Shown here one piece after another: positions 8,398 to 17,060 of a DNA stretch of 64,000 nucleotides. Position numbers and translations under genes: made by a program. Each line of letters starts with the position of its first letter. Within the stretch, counting starts at the first letter, position 1. This stretch comes from Methylophilaceae bacterium LSUCC0665 (GTDB taxonomy: Bacteria > Pseudomonadota > Gammaproteobacteria > Burkholderiales > Methylophilaceae): the NCBI GenBank assembly GCA_024919215.1, contig CP103437.1, forward strand, positions 496,001 to 560,000, read 5' to 3'. Under the pieces are notes generated by a model, which did not search any database, was not told the origin of the DNA, and saw nothing but the letters and a program-made list of their open reading frames with translations.

Positions 8398-9801
8398 ATG
8401 ACCCAATCAAACCAAGCATTTAAAAAATATGGTTTTTGGTTTGGTGTATTAATTTTTCTAATTTTATCTTTCAGCAATACTCAGACATCTATAAATTCTG
8501 AAGCCTGGACAGTTTTATCAATCATGTTACTAATGATTGTTTGGTGGTTTTTTGAAGTTATCCCCATTTATGTTACCGCTTTACTTCCATTAATTCTCCT
8601 ACCTTTGTTGACAAATCAGAATTTTCAAGATGTAGCAGCTCCTTATGCAAATCCAAGTATTTTTTTATTTTTAGGGGGGTTTATGCTGGCTATTGCAATA
8701 GAAATTTCTGGTCTACATAAACGATTCGCTTATCAAATGATTACAAAATTTGGGCGAAGCATGTTTAGTATTTTGGCATGTTTTATGTTGGTGTCTTATT
8801 TTACAAGTATGTGGATAATCAACACAGCCACAGCCCTAATGCTTCTTCCTATTGCTATTCAGGTCTGCAAAGAGTTAAAAGTAGAGAATTCTCAATTTGA
8901 AATTTTACTGTTATTAAGCATTGCCTATTCAGCAAGCATCGGAGGAATGAGCACCATTATTGGCACAGCCCCAAATGTTTTTTTTGTTGGCTTTATGCAT
9001 GAAAATTTTGATATACAGATATCTTTCTTGGAGTGGATGAGAATAGCCTTACCTGTATCAGCAGTCATATTACTTCTCTCCTTTTTTATCTTCTTTTATT
9101 TGATAAAAAAAAATAAAAATATTGATCAAGCCAATTGGCAAAGTATTTCTCTAGAAAAATTACCCCCAATAAGCAGCGATGAAATAAAGGTGCTATTGGT
9201 TTTTATCGTGACGATCGCTGCATGGGTGTTTCGTGGAAACTTAAATCAATTTAATTTTTTGTCTAATTTGACTGATCCTGGTATTGCCATCACTTCAGCT
9301 TTTTTATTTTTTTTAATTCCATCTTCAAATAAAAAAAATGATTTATTGCAGTGGAAACAAATGAAACAATTGCCATGGGGTTTGTTGATTCTTTTTGGAG
9401 GTGGTTTGGCGTTAGCAAAAGCAATCATGGTCAGTGGCTTAGGGGATTGGCTTGGATCTCAATTAACGTTTCTTCATAATTTTTCCGTACTTTACATTAT
9501 TTTTGCTTTGATTTTTGCAACTGTTTTTTTAACTGAAGTTTTGTCTAATACGGCTTTATCGATATCATTTCTGCCAATTATTGGAGTTATAGCTATCGAT
9601 ATGGGCCTCCCGGTAAACATCATTGGTATGGCTGTGGTGATGGCCGCCAGCTGTGCTTTTATGTTACCAATTGCGACGCCTCCAAATGCCGTTATTTTTG
9701 CTACAGAAAAAATTAAGGTGATGGATATGGTCAAGGTAGGTTTTATGATGAATATTTTTACAATATGTATTATCACTTCAATTTTTTATATTATGATGTG
9801 A
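8398..9801 (+). CDS. DASS (SLC13-type) anion:sodium symporter
   Basis: The 467-aa protein has about 12 membrane segments. It carries the two repeat motifs of the divalent-anion:Na+ symporter family: INTATALMLLPI in the first half and SNTALSISFLPI in the second. The family signature AFMLPIATPPNAVIFAT near the C-terminus is also present. Members import C4-dicarboxylates, citrate, sulfate or related anions with sodium across the inner membrane. The sequence does not tell which. Sulfate would fit the sulfation genes in this window, but that is only a suggestion. It starts 15 bases after the BLUF gene and may be co-transcribed with it. Confidence 0.82.
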   Translation: MTQSNQAFKKYGFWFGVLIFLILSFSNTQTSINSEAWTVLSIMLLMIVWWFFEVIPIYVTALLPLILLPLLTNQNFQDVAAPYANPSIFLFLGGFMLAIAIEISGLHKRFAYQMITKFGRSMFSILACFMLVSYFTSMWIINTATALMLLPIAIQVCKELKVENSQFEILLLLSIAYSASIGGMSTIIGTAPNVFFVGFMHENFDIQISFLEWMRIALPVSAVILLLSFFIFFYLIKKNKNIDQANWQSISLEKLPPISSDEIKVLLVFIVTIAAWVFRGNLNQFNFLSNLTDPGIAITSAFLFFLIPSSNKKNDLLQWKQMKQLPWGLLILFGGGLALAKAIMVSGLGDWLGSQLTFLHNFSVLYIIFALIFATVFLTEVLSNTALSISFLPIIGVIAIDMGLPVNIIGMAVVMAASCAFMLPIATPPNAVIFATEKIKVMDMVKVGFMMNIFTICIITSIFYIMM

Positions 9802-9829
9802 TGTATTAATTACTTTATCTATTTAGCAT

Positions 9830-10240
9830 ATGAATCAACTCATGGAAGTTGCAAGCGCTATACAGCTTGCGGTAGCACCAGCTTTTCTTCTCACCGCAAT
9901 TGGGGCAACCTTAACTGTCATGACTAATCGGTTAGCTCGGATTATTGATCGCTTTCGAGTATTGAACGAGGTTCGATCAAACTTAAGTAATGATGACTTA
10001 TTAGAAATAAATTTGCTGCGGTTAAGAGCTAAATGGACCCATTGGGCTATTGCACTGACTACCTTATCAGCATTGTTGACATGTATTGTTATTGCTTCAA
10101 TATTTATTGGTACGGAAATTGAATTTAATTTTGATCAATTTATTGCTTTTTTATTTATTGGGGCAATGAGCGCACTCATTTTAGGTTTGATCTCCTTCAC
10201 AAGAGAAGTCACTCTCTCAAAGAATGTGGTGAAACAGTAA
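9830..10240 (+). CDS. DUF2721 membrane protein
   Basis: The 136-aa protein matches the DUF2721 pattern. An N-terminal helix (IQLAVAPAFLLTAIGATLTVM) is followed by the characteristic TNRLARIIDRFRVL segment, then two more hydrophobic helices (near residues 72-95 and 105-125). The function of the family is unknown. It lies 29 bases after the DASS gene on the same strand and may end that transcript. Its stop codon nearly meets the end of a convergent microprotein gene at 10244. Confidence 0.75.
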   Translation: MNQLMEVASAIQLAVAPAFLLTAIGATLTVMTNRLARIIDRFRVLNEVRSNLSNDDLLEINLLRLRAKWTHWAIALTTLSALLTCIVIASIFIGTEIEFNFDQFIAFLFIGAMSALILGLISFTREVTLSKNVVKQ

Positions 10241-10243
10241 GAG

Positions 10244-10375
10244 CTAGATGAGTGAAGCAGAATTTACTACAATCGCTAGAAGTGCAATCAAAGATAAAAT
10301 TCCAACGTAGTAAACACTTTTACTAGTTTTTTGTTTTTGTTGGTGGTTTTTTAAATATTTTTCGAAATCTGTCAT
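10244..10375 (-). CDS. 43-aa single-pass membrane microprotein, unrecognised
   Basis: Reading the minus strand from the ATG at 10375-10373 gives 43 codons and a TAG. The product has a charged N-terminal half (residues 1-19, rich in Lys and Gln) and a hydrophobic C-terminal half (VYYVGILSLIALLAIVV, about 21-37), so one membrane helix with a short tail. I do not recognise the family. No strong Shine-Dalgarno sequence precedes it. A 15-of-19 Fur-box match lies 31 bases upstream of its start, which would make it an iron-responsive microprotein. It is convergent with DUF2721 and follows kbl on the same strand. The reading frame is certain; that it is expressed is inference. Confidence 0.45.
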   Translation of the reverse strand: MTDFEKYLKNHQQKQKTSKSVYYVGILSLIALLAIVVNSASLI

Positions 10376-10405
10376 TTGAATTTATATTGATTTGTTAACC
10401 TTAAT

Positions 10406-10424
10406 GTTAATGATAATGATTCGC
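10406..10424 (-). promoter_or_regulatory. Fur-box-like operator
   Basis: The plus strand reads GTTAATGATAATGATTCGC here. It agrees with the 19-base Fur consensus GATAATGATAATCATTATC at 15 positions, counted by eye. It sits between the end of kbl and the start of the microprotein at 10375, where a promoter for the microprotein would be expected. The downstream end of kbl makes regulation of kbl itself unlikely. Confidence 0.5.
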
Positions 10425-10470
10425 ATTTAAAAAATCAATAGTAAAACCAACTTTTTTTATAAATATTTTT

Positions 10471-11661
10471 TTAAGAAACTGCTTCTCTGGCCTTACTAAA
10501 AGCAGTGATAGCGTGATCTAAGTCTTCGAAACTATGAGCAGCTGAAATCTGAGTCCGAATCCTAGCTTTGCCTTGTGGAACGACGGGATAAAAGAAACCA
10601 ATCGCATAGACACCAAGTTTTAGTAACTCTTGACTCATTTTTTGAGCAAGCACGGCATCTCCAAGCATGATTGGCACAATTGGATGGTCACCATCATCGA
10701 CATTAAAACCATTCTCTTGCATCCCTTTTCTAAAATAAAGCGTATTTTTTTCTAACTTATCTCTTAACTCAGTAGATTGATTCAGCATTTCAAATACTTT
10801 TAATGAGGCAGCGCATATGTTTGGCGCAAGAGAATTAGAAAAGAGGTAGGGTCTAGATCGCTGTCTTAACATGTCGATAATTTCTGATCGACCGGATGTA
10901 AATCCGCCAGATGCACCGCCAAGTGCTTTGCCAAAGGTGCTGGTAATGATGTCAACTCGATCCATGACATTACGGTATTCATGAACACCTTTACCATATT
11001 TTCCCATAAAACCAGTAGCGTGACAGTCATCATGATGGACCATGGCACCAAATTCATCAGCAAGATCACAAATTTGATCAAGTTTAGCAATCGTACCATC
11101 CATTGAAAATACACCGTCAGTAGTAATTAAAATTCGTCGTGCTTTATTATTTTTCGCTTCTTCTAGCTTTGCTCTTAGGTCATGCATATCATTATTTTTA
11201 TAGCGATAACGTTGAGCTTTACACAATCGAACTCCATCGATAATCGAGGCATGATTTAATTCGTCAGAAATGATCGCATCTTCATTATTTAGTATGGTTT
11301 CAAATAAACCAGCATTCGCATCAAAACAGGCCGCATACAGAATAGTATCTTCAGTGCCAAGAAATTTTGATACTTCTTCTTCTAATTTTTTATGAAGTGT
11401 TTGTGTCCCACAAATAAATCTGACTGAAGCTACACCAAATCCCCAGCGATCTAAGCTTTCTTTAGCTGCCTGAATAATCTCTTGATTATTGGCCAATCCA
11501 AGATAGTTATTCGCACACATATTAATGACGGAGGATCCATCTTGAAGTGTAATTTTACTTTTCTGATCCGAATCGATAAAGCGTTCGTTTTTCCATAAAC
11601 CCGCGTCTTTAATATCTTGCAGATCAGTTTGAAAAGATTTTTTTAGTATGTCGAAACTCAT
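10471..11661 (-). CDS. kbl: 2-amino-3-ketobutyrate CoA ligase (glycine C-acetyltransferase)
   Basis: This 396-aa alpha-oxoamine synthase has Lys245 in [13 protein letters not shown] as the PLP lysine (equivalent to Lys244 of the E. coli enzyme). The [12 protein letters not shown] loop is also present. It cleaves 2-amino-3-ketobutyrate with CoA to glycine and acetyl-CoA, the second step of threonine degradation. Its length equals that of the E. coli enzyme. The gene follows tdh by 3 bases, so the pair forms the classical threonine-to-glycine unit, here in the order lipoprotein-tdh-kbl. No intrinsic terminator is obvious downstream. Confidence 0.95.
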   Translation of the reverse strand: MSFDILKKSFQTDLQDIKDAGLWKNERFIDSDQKSKITLQDGSSVINMCANNYLGLANNQEIIQAAKESLDRWGFGVASVRFICGTQTLHKKLEEEVSKFLGTEDTILYAACFDANAGLFETILNNEDAIISDELNHASIIDGVRLCKAQRYRYKNNDMHDLRAKLEEAKNNKARRILITTDGVFSMDGTIAKLDQICDLADEFGAMVHHDDCHATGFMGKYGKGVHEYRNVMDRVDIITSTFGKALGGASGGFTSGRSEIIDMLRQRSRPYLFSNSLAPNICAASLKVFEMLNQSTELRDKLEKNTLYFRKGMQENGFNVDDGDHPIVPIMLGDAVLAQKMSQELLKLGVYAIGFFYPVVPQGKARIRTQISAAHSFEDLDHAITAFSKAREAVS

Positions 11662-11664
11662 AAC

Positions 11665-12696
11665 TTATATCCAGTTTAAGATAACTTTTCCAGAATTTCC
11701 CGAGCGCATGACATCGAAACCCTCTTGAAACTCTTCATATGAGAAGCGGTGGGTAATAATTTTTTCTAATGGTAAGCCTGATTGCACCATCATAGAACCT
11801 TTGTACCAGGTCTCAAAGATTTCTCGGCCGTAAATCCCTTTAATGGTTAAACCTTTAAAAACTACCATATCCCAGTCAATTCCTGACCCCGCTGGCATGA
11901 TGGCTAGCATAGCAATATTACCGCCATTAATCATGAGATCTAGCATCCCGCTGAAAGCTTGTGGAGAGCCTGACATCTCTAAACCAACATCAAAACCTTC
12001 GAAGATACCGAGTTGTGCCATCATCTCTCTTGTAATTTTCTCTTTAGCTACATTGATAGTAATCACTTCTGGCAGTATTTTTTTAATGAGATCGAGTCGG
12101 AACTGATTCATATCCGTAATCACGATATTTCTAGCCCCGGCGTGTTTGGCAACAAGGGCAGCCATGCTGCCAATTGGACCTGCCCCGGTAATTAAAACGT
12201 CCTCACCCACCATGTTAAAGGATAGGGCGGTATGAACTGCATTGCCGTATGGATCAAACACAGATAAAAGATCTGTTGAGATTTCACGACTCGGTTTAAA
12301 AATATTTTTGGCTGGAATAGACACGTATTCTGCAAATGCACCGGTACGATTCACGCCCACACCGATGGTGTTAGGGCAAAGATGAATCCTGCCGGCTAGA
12401 CAGTTTCTGCAGCGTCCACAAGTAATATGTCCCTCACCAGAAACAATATCGCCCACAGATAAGTCGGTGACATTTTGACCTACTTCAACAATTTCTCCTG
12501 CATATTCATGACCAGTGATCATCGGAACGGGGATGGTTTTTTGAGCCCATTCATCCCAGTTATAGATATGAATATCGGTGCCACAGATAGCGGTCTTGTG
12601 AATTTTTACAATGACATCATTGTTGCCACATTCGGGTTCAGGCATATCCTGAAGCCAAATACCCTCTTCAGCTTTTGTTTTGACTAAAGCCTTCAT
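11665..12696 (-). CDS. tdh: L-threonine 3-dehydrogenase
   Basis: This 343-aa zinc-dependent medium-chain dehydrogenase has the catalytic zinc ligands Cys38, His63 and Glu64 (AICGTD and GHEYAGE). The structural-zinc cysteines are Cys93, Cys96, Cys99 and Cys107, and the NAD-binding loop is [10 protein letters not shown]. It oxidises threonine to 2-amino-3-ketobutyrate with NAD. The length is typical. It lies 2 bases after the lipoprotein gene and 3 bases before kbl, so the three are one operon. The product pair supplies glycine and acetyl-CoA from threonine. Confidence 0.95.
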   Translation of the reverse strand: MKALVKTKAEEGIWLQDMPEPECGNNDVIVKIHKTAICGTDIHIYNWDEWAQKTIPVPMITGHEYAGEIVEVGQNVTDLSVGDIVSGEGHITCGRCRNCLAGRIHLCPNTIGVGVNRTGAFAEYVSIPAKNIFKPSREISTDLLSVFDPYGNAVHTALSFNMVGEDVLITGAGPIGSMAALVAKHAGARNIVITDMNQFRLDLIKKILPEVITINVAKEKITREMMAQLGIFEGFDVGLEMSGSPQAFSGMLDLMINGGNIAMLAIMPAGSGIDWDMVVFKGLTIKGIYGREIFETWYKGSMMVQSGLPLEKIITHRFSYEEFQEGFDVMRSGNSGKVILNWI

Positions 12697-12698
12697 AG

Positions 12699-13007
12699 TT
12701 ATTTACACTTATAGATAGCGTATACCGCGATGCCTGGTTCAGGTTCTTCAATTTTCACAATCGTGTCACCGCCCTGATCCACAGCAGCATTTTTACCCAT
12801 CATGTCGAGTTTTTCTGCGACATACTCATCCATTAAATCAGCAAATCCAATTTCAGATAACACAGTTACACGAGACTTGCCTTTGGATTGACAGCTCACA
12901 ACAGCATCCTTATCAGTTACAGTGACATTTTCTGAGCCTGGTTTTTGTTCCACAAAGGAACAGGCAGATAGGCTGGTTAAAACAGCAACTACTAGATATC
13001 GAAACAT
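12699..13007 (-). CDS. Small lipoprotein, DUF4156-like
   Basis: The 102-aa protein begins with a signal peptide ending in a lipobox (LSAC, Cys16), so it should be lipid-anchored. The mature part has two further cysteines (CQSKGKSRV and the terminal YKCK) and a [10 protein letters not shown] core. These resemble the DUF4156 lipoprotein family, whose role is not known. It is the first gene of the operon with tdh and kbl. Why an envelope lipoprotein shares an operon with threonine degradation is unclear; it may simply carry the promoter. Confidence 0.6.
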   Translation of the reverse strand: MFRYLVVAVLTSLSACSFVEQKPGSENVTVTDKDAVVSCQSKGKSRVTVLSEIGFADLMDEYVAEKLDMMGKNAAVDQGGDTIVKIEEPEPGIAVYAIYKCK

Positions 13008-13114
13008 AATTTTTGAACCCTTAAAAATTTAAATTAAGAGTGCAAACTTTATCACGAAAAGGGTAATGATTAAACTAGGTTTTAATTAGTTTTATTAAAA
13101 TTTATGTAAATTTA

Positions 13115-13213
13115 CTAAAAATATACTTGAGTAAAAATTAAAAGACCGATCATGATCGACAACAAAATACCTGATGCAATCAAAACATCTTTCATTTCTT
13201 TTAAAAGTTTCAT
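13115..13213 (-). CDS. 32-aa single-pass membrane peptide
   Basis: A minus-strand ATG at 13213 has a good Shine-Dalgarno element (GGGAGAG) a few bases upstream. It opens a 32-codon frame: a lysine-rich start (MKLLKEMKDV) and one hydrophobic helix (LIASGILLSIMIGLLIFTQV). The longer in-frame reading from 13393 adds 60 residues without a ribosome binding site and is probably not real. No family is recognised. The composition resembles small membrane-bound regulatory or stress peptides, but nothing in the sequence proves a role. Confidence 0.5.
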   Translation of the reverse strand: MKLLKEMKDVLIASGILLSIMIGLLIFTQVYF

Positions 13214-13761
13214 TTTTCTCTCCCAAAAACTACAAAAATAATACACATATTTATTAAATTTTGACAACCCCTTTTTAGAAAAAACTAGTTTTGATAAGAA
13301 AAAAAAATCAAAAAAAGGGATTGACTTATACACAACTTTATTCATCAACCTATTTTTTCCTATTTTTACTGACTCACAGCATATATAAATCAAAGACTTA
13401 ATAATAAGTCATTGATTTTATTATATTTTTTTTTGATTAAAAATTAATCAATTTTATAAATCACTACAAAAAAAAGGGGATTTAAACTAATTTTTAGGGT
13501 TTATACACAATTTTATCCACAGATAATGTGGAAAAAATTTAACAGATATTGAACTTATTTTGATGCACTATTATTGAGCAAATCCGTTAAGTGATTGATT
13601 GACTTCAATTTTTACAAATTTGTTACAAATTACCCCTTCTTTTTTATATATTTTAGGAGTAACTTAAAGATGTGGATCTAATAAATCCATAGAAAAGGAG
13701 ATGTAAATTTAGTAACAAATTCTATAGTTAATTATACAACATATTAATTGAAGGAGTTTTA
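13214..13761. other. Large intergenic region with DnaA-box-like cluster at a strand switch
   Basis: This is the longest non-coding stretch of the window (548 bases) and separates minus-strand genes on the left from a long plus-strand run on the right. It contains TTATACACA at 13326-13334 and 13501-13509, TTATCCACA at 13513-13521, and TGTGGAAAA (TTTTCCACA on the minus strand) at 13527-13535. A very A+T-rich stretch lies at about 13390-13500. The right part (from about 13590) holds promoter-like hexamers and a ribosome-binding-like AGGAG at 13655-13659 before a 3-codon frame. A replication origin is one possible reading; the data here do not settle it. Confidence 0.45.
13620..13650 (+). promoter_or_regulatory. 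Candidate promoter for the DUF465 gene
   Basis: TTGTTA at 13620-13625 could serve as a -35 element. TTTATA or TATATA at 13643-13650 could be the -10, with 17 or 19 bases between. This would give a transcript with a leader of about 100 bases before the ATG at 13762. A second possible -35, TTGACT, lies at 13599-13604. The high A+T content makes such matches common, so confidence is low. Confidence 0.3.
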
Positions 13762-13917
13762 ATGAATTTACAACATTTGCAGTCAAGACATAAAGAACTA
13801 AGTGAAAAAATCGTTGATGCGTATCAACACTACTTATCAGATAACGTTATTACCAAACTAAAAAAAGAACGATTAAAAATCAAAACATTAATTGTGAACG
13901 AGTTAAGAAATACGTGA
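13762..13917 (+). CDS. Small DUF465-like (YdcH-type) protein
   Basis: An ATG at 13762 preceded by GAAGGAG opens a 51-codon frame. The product is charged and helical: an N-terminal LQHLQSRHKELSEKIVDAYQ segment, then a LKKERLKIKTLI segment near residues 33-44. This is the layout of the short DUF465 coiled-coil proteins (ELDRRI...LKKRKLALKDEI type), whose function is unknown. The gene is followed 21 bases later by a strong intrinsic terminator, so it is a single-gene transcript. Confidence 0.65.
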   Translation: MNLQHLQSRHKELSEKIVDAYQHYLSDNVITKLKKERLKIKTLIVNELRNT

Positions 13918-13938
13918 CAAGAAAATAATCAACTTAAA

Positions 13939-13961
13939 AACCAGCTTCGGCTGGTTTTTTT
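13939..13961 (+). terminator. Rho-independent terminator
   Basis: The stem AACCAGC / GCTGGTT with a TTCG tetraloop runs directly into seven T residues. It ends the DUF465 transcript and insulates it from the sugar-biosynthesis operon that begins 50 bases later. This is the only classical GC-stem terminator I can see in the window. Confidence 0.92.
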
Positions 13962-13997
13962 GTCAAAAAGATTCATGATCGAATTTAATTCCTTGGT

Positions 13998-14003
13998 TAT
14001 AAT
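13998..14003 (+). promoter_or_regulatory. TATAAT -10 element just upstream of gmhA
   Basis: A perfect TATAAT lies 7 bases before the ATG at 14011. Transcription from it would begin at or next to the start codon, giving a leaderless or near-leaderless mRNA. No clear -35 hexamer is found 17 bases upstream (ATGATC there). It directly follows the terminator, where a promoter for the sugar operon is needed. Confidence 0.4.
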
Positions 14004-14010
14004 ATGGGGT

Positions 14011-14583
14011 ATGAACAAAATTATTAGCCAACACCTCCAAGAGCACCAGACCGTATTATCTACCCTTGAATTATTAGCCCCTCAAATCGAAACAGTGGCG
14101 AAGCAGATGATCCAGGCCTTACAGAATGGCAAGACCATCTTTTGGTGCGGGAATGGTGGCAGCGCCTCTGACGCACAACATTTAGCAGGGGAGTTAGTCG
14201 GCCGTTTTGTCGGGGATCGTAAAGCCCTTAAATCAATATCACTGAATGCAGATTCTGCGGTTATGACCTGTATTGTCAATGATTATGGTTATGAACATAT
14301 CTTTTCACGTCAGGTAGAAGGCTTGGGAGTTGAGGGGGACGTGTTGGTGGGTATTACCACTTCCGGTAATAGTGAGAACGTACTCAATGCACTAGCAATC
14401 GCCAATCAAAAAAAGATGACCACCGTTGGCTTATTGGGTAAGGGTGGGGGCAAAGCATTATCTTTAGTGAAAGAGGCTATTGTCATTAACTCCAACACCA
14501 CAGCACGTATCCAGGAGATGCACATTACCATTGGACACATCTTATGTGACCTGATTGAAGAAGGACTCCATTTAAAAGCATGA
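14011..14583 (+). CDS. gmhA: Sedoheptulose-7-phosphate isomerase, SIS domain
   Basis: The 190-aa SIS-domain protein has [11 protein letters not shown] at residues 47-57, Glu61 and a C-terminal [15 protein letters not shown] helix, as in GmhA. It converts sedoheptulose 7-phosphate to D-glycero-D-manno-heptose 7-phosphate, the first step to heptose for LPS core. The frame extends upstream to 13960, but that start overlaps the terminator; 14011 gives the usual GmhA length. DiaA, a related SIS protein, is an alternative; the operon with sugar genes favours GmhA. It overlaps rfbB by 4 bases and begins the visibly GC-richer stretch. Confidence 0.85.
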   Translation: MNKIISQHLQEHQTVLSTLELLAPQIETVAKQMIQALQNGKTIFWCGNGGSASDAQHLAGELVGRFVGDRKALKSISLNADSAVMTCIVNDYGYEHIFSRQVEGLGVEGDVLVGITTSGNSENVLNALAIANQKKMTTVGLLGKGGGKALSLVKEAIVINSNTTARIQEMHITIGHILCDLIEEGLHLKA

Positions 14584-15638
14584 GTATTATCGTCACCGGT
14601 GCGGCCGGTTTTATTGGTTCTAATTTTGTTTTAAATTGGCTGGCTAACAATCATGAAAAAGTCATCGCCTTGGATAAATTAACCTACGCGGGTAATTTAG
14701 AGAATTTGAAAACTGTAGAGTCAAATCCTAGTTATGTTTTTGTGCACGGCGACATTGGGGATTCGGAACTAATTTCTAAATTATTACAAGAACATCAGCC
14801 CAGAGCGGTTGTGAACTTTGCAGCCGAGAGTCATGTGGACCGATCTATCCACGGGCCCGATGACTTTATGCAGACCAATATTATCGGCACCTATCGTTTG
14901 CTGGAAGAAGCTCGATCATTTTTTAATACTCTGGGGGATGAAACCAAAAAACAATTTCGTTTTCTGCATGTGTCAACCGATGAGGTGTATGGCACCTTAA
15001 GTTCAACCGACCCGGCGTTTAAAGAAACAAATCCCTACGAACCCAATAGCCCCTACAGTGCCTCCAAGGCAGCTTCAGACCACCTGGTGCGTGCTTGGCA
15101 TCATACCTATGGATTACCCGTGCTCACCACCAATTGTTCCAATAACTACGGACCTTATCACTTCCCCGAAAAGCTCATCCCGCTGTGTATCCTCAAGGCC
15201 CTGCACGGCCAAGATCTGCCGATCTATGGCGATGGTCAACAGATTCGTGACTGGCTTTACGTGGTCGATCACTGCAAAGGTATTGCAACAGTTCTCGAAA
15301 AAGGCACCATTGGTGAGACCTACAACATCGGTGGTTGGAATGAGAAGGGGAATCTGGAAGTCGTGCATACCCTGTGTGATTTATTAGACGAACTCCAACC
15401 CCGCGAGGATGGCAAGTCTTACAAGAATCAAATCACTTTTGTGAAGGACCGTCCGGGACACGATCGACGCTACGCCATTGATGCGACCAAGATTTCCAAT
15501 GAGCTCGGCTGGAAACCCGAAGAAACTTTTGAGACCGGTATCCGCAAGACGGTTGAGTGGTACCTGGATAACCAGGACTGGGTGGCCAACGTGCAGTCGG
15601 GCGAATACCAACACTGGCTCAATAAAAACTATTCATGA
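14580..15638 (+). CDS. rfbB: dTDP-glucose 4,6-dehydratase
   Basis: This 352-aa extended short-chain dehydrogenase has GAAGFIG at residues 7-13 for NAD, Asp134-Glu135 (STDEVYG) and Tyr159-x3-Lys163 (YSASK) as catalytic residues, and [14 protein letters not shown] for substrate binding. It makes dTDP-4-keto-6-deoxyglucose, the second step to dTDP-L-rhamnose. It overlaps gmhA and rfbD by 4 bases each. The codon use is richer in G and C than that of the flanking AT-rich genes. Confidence 0.96.
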   Translation: MSIIVTGAAGFIGSNFVLNWLANNHEKVIALDKLTYAGNLENLKTVESNPSYVFVHGDIGDSELISKLLQEHQPRAVVNFAAESHVDRSIHGPDDFMQTNIIGTYRLLEEARSFFNTLGDETKKQFRFLHVSTDEVYGTLSSTDPAFKETNPYEPNSPYSASKAASDHLVRAWHHTYGLPVLTTNCSNNYGPYHFPEKLIPLCILKALHGQDLPIYGDGQQIRDWLYVVDHCKGIATVLEKGTIGETYNIGGWNEKGNLEVVHTLCDLLDELQPREDGKSYKNQITFVKDRPGHDRRYAIDATKISNELGWKPEETFETGIRKTVEWYLDNQDWVANVQSGEYQHWLNKNYS

Positions 15639-16483
15639 AGATCTTGATCACGGGTGTGAGCGGTCAGGTGGGTCATGCCCTGATGCGAGAATTAAATGAC
15701 CATGAATTGATCGGCTTAACGAGGCAGGACTGTGACCTGACCAATCCAGATCAAATAAAAGAGGTCATTGACCATTATCAACCGGAGCTTATTATCAATC
15801 CCGCAGCTTACACCAAGGTGGACCAGGCCGAGGATGAACCGGAATTAGCCTTTCAGATCAACCGGGATGCACCAAAAGTCATGGCAGAAAAAGCGCGAGA
15901 ATACAATATCCCACTCATTCACTTTTCCACCGACTACGTGTTTGATGGCGACAAAAAAGAGGCTTATTTGGAGGACGATCCCACCCATCCCTTGGGCGTC
16001 TATGGCCAGTCCAAGTGTGCGGGTGAGGAGGTGGTCCAAGAGGTGGGAGGATTAACTTATATCTTTAGAACCAGCTGGGTGTATTCCGACATTGGGCATA
16101 ATTTTTACCTCACCATGAAAAAGTTAAGTTCTGAGCGAGATGAACTCAAAGTCGTGGCAGATCAAGGAGGTGTGCCGACCTCGAACCAATTTATTGCCGA
16201 GCAAATAAAACACATCATCCCTCAGCTCAATGAAACTAACACAGGAATCTATCACCTGGTGCCGGATGGGTCTTGCTCCTGGCATGAGTTTGCCAAAGAA
16301 ATTATTAGCCAGACTAATCCCCAGTTTAATCTAGAACATCTACACGCGATTCAGACCCATGAGTTCCGAACAAAAACCAAACGGCCAAAAAATAGCGTCC
16401 TCAATAATGCTAAAATAAAGCAAACATTTATTTTAAATCCTAAAAACTGGTCACAAGCATTAGAGAAAGTCATTCATGGATAA
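15635..16483 (+). CDS. rfbD: dTDP-4-dehydrorhamnose reductase
   Basis: This 282-aa protein has the NADPH loop GVSGQVG (residues 7-13), the [11 protein letters not shown] motif near 57-66, and the catalytic pair Tyr123 and Lys127 in YGQSK. It performs the final reduction to dTDP-L-rhamnose. It overlaps rfbB by 4 bases and the APS kinase gene by 8 bases, so translation is probably coupled along the whole run. Confidence 0.95.
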   Translation: MKILITGVSGQVGHALMRELNDHELIGLTRQDCDLTNPDQIKEVIDHYQPELIINPAAYTKVDQAEDEPELAFQINRDAPKVMAEKAREYNIPLIHFSTDYVFDGDKKEAYLEDDPTHPLGVYGQSKCAGEEVVQEVGGLTYIFRTSWVYSDIGHNFYLTMKKLSSERDELKVVADQGGVPTSNQFIAEQIKHIIPQLNETNTGIYHLVPDGSCSWHEFAKEIISQTNPQFNLEHLHAIQTHEFRTKTKRPKNSVLNNAKIKQTFILNPKNWSQALEKVIHG

Positions 16484-17060
16484 AAATATCAAATTCCAAC
16501 ACTTCGCTTTAACGCAAACCGAACGAGCAAAAATCAAACAGCAGACCCCGATGTGTCTGTGGATGACGGGTCTATCGGGAGCTGGGAAATCAACCTTGGC
16601 GAACTCATTAGAGCAAGAGCTGAATCAACAAGGTAAGCACACCTATATCTTGGACGGGGACAATTTGCGTCACGGCCTCAATTCGGATTTAGGCTTCACA
16701 GAAGTCGACCGTAATGAGAATGTCAGGCGAGCAGCCGAAGCAGCACAGTTGTTGGTGGATGCTGGACTGATTGTGATCGTGGGTTTAATCTCCCCGTTTA
16801 AAAAGGAACGCAACTGGGCTCGTAGTTTATTCAAAGACAATCAGTTCAAAGAAATTTACATCTCAACCTCACTCGAAGCATGCGAGCATCGCGACACTAA
16901 AGGTCTCTATGGAAAAGCCCGGCGTGGTGAGGTGAAAGACTTCACCGGCATTGATTCGCCTTATGAGGCACCCGACAATCCAGATGTGTTGATCGACACC
17001 GAAAATAAAACAGTGGACGAGTGTGTGCACATGATTTTACACAAGGTTGGCTTGGTGTGA
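16476..17060 (+). CDS. cysC: Adenylylsulfate (APS) kinase
   Basis: This 194-aa P-loop kinase has GLSGAGKST at residues 32-40, the DGDNLRHGLNSDLGF substrate loop near 60-74 and the RNENVRR segment that follows. It phosphorylates APS to PAPS, the universal sulfate donor. It is embedded between rfbD and cysQ in a nucleotide-sugar operon, not beside cysD/cysN or assimilatory reductase genes. That location points to sulfation of a glycan. ATP sulfurylase, which makes APS, is not in this window. Confidence 0.95.
   Translation: MDKNIKFQHFALTQTERAKIKQQTPMCLWMTGLSGAGKSTLANSLEQELNQQGKHTYILDGDNLRHGLNSDLGFTEVDRNENVRRAAEAAQLLVDAGLIVIVGLISPFKKERNWARSLFKDNQFKEIYISTSLEACEHRDTKGLYGKARRGEVKDFTGIDSPYEAPDNPDVLIDTENKTVDECVHMILHKVGLV

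Noticed and set aside
13214-13393. N-terminal extension of the 32-aa peptide to a 92-aa protein starting with TTG at 13393
   Set aside because: The extension has no ribosome binding site and is low-complexity Phe/Lys/Tyr sequence, whereas the internal ATG has a strong GGGAGAG.
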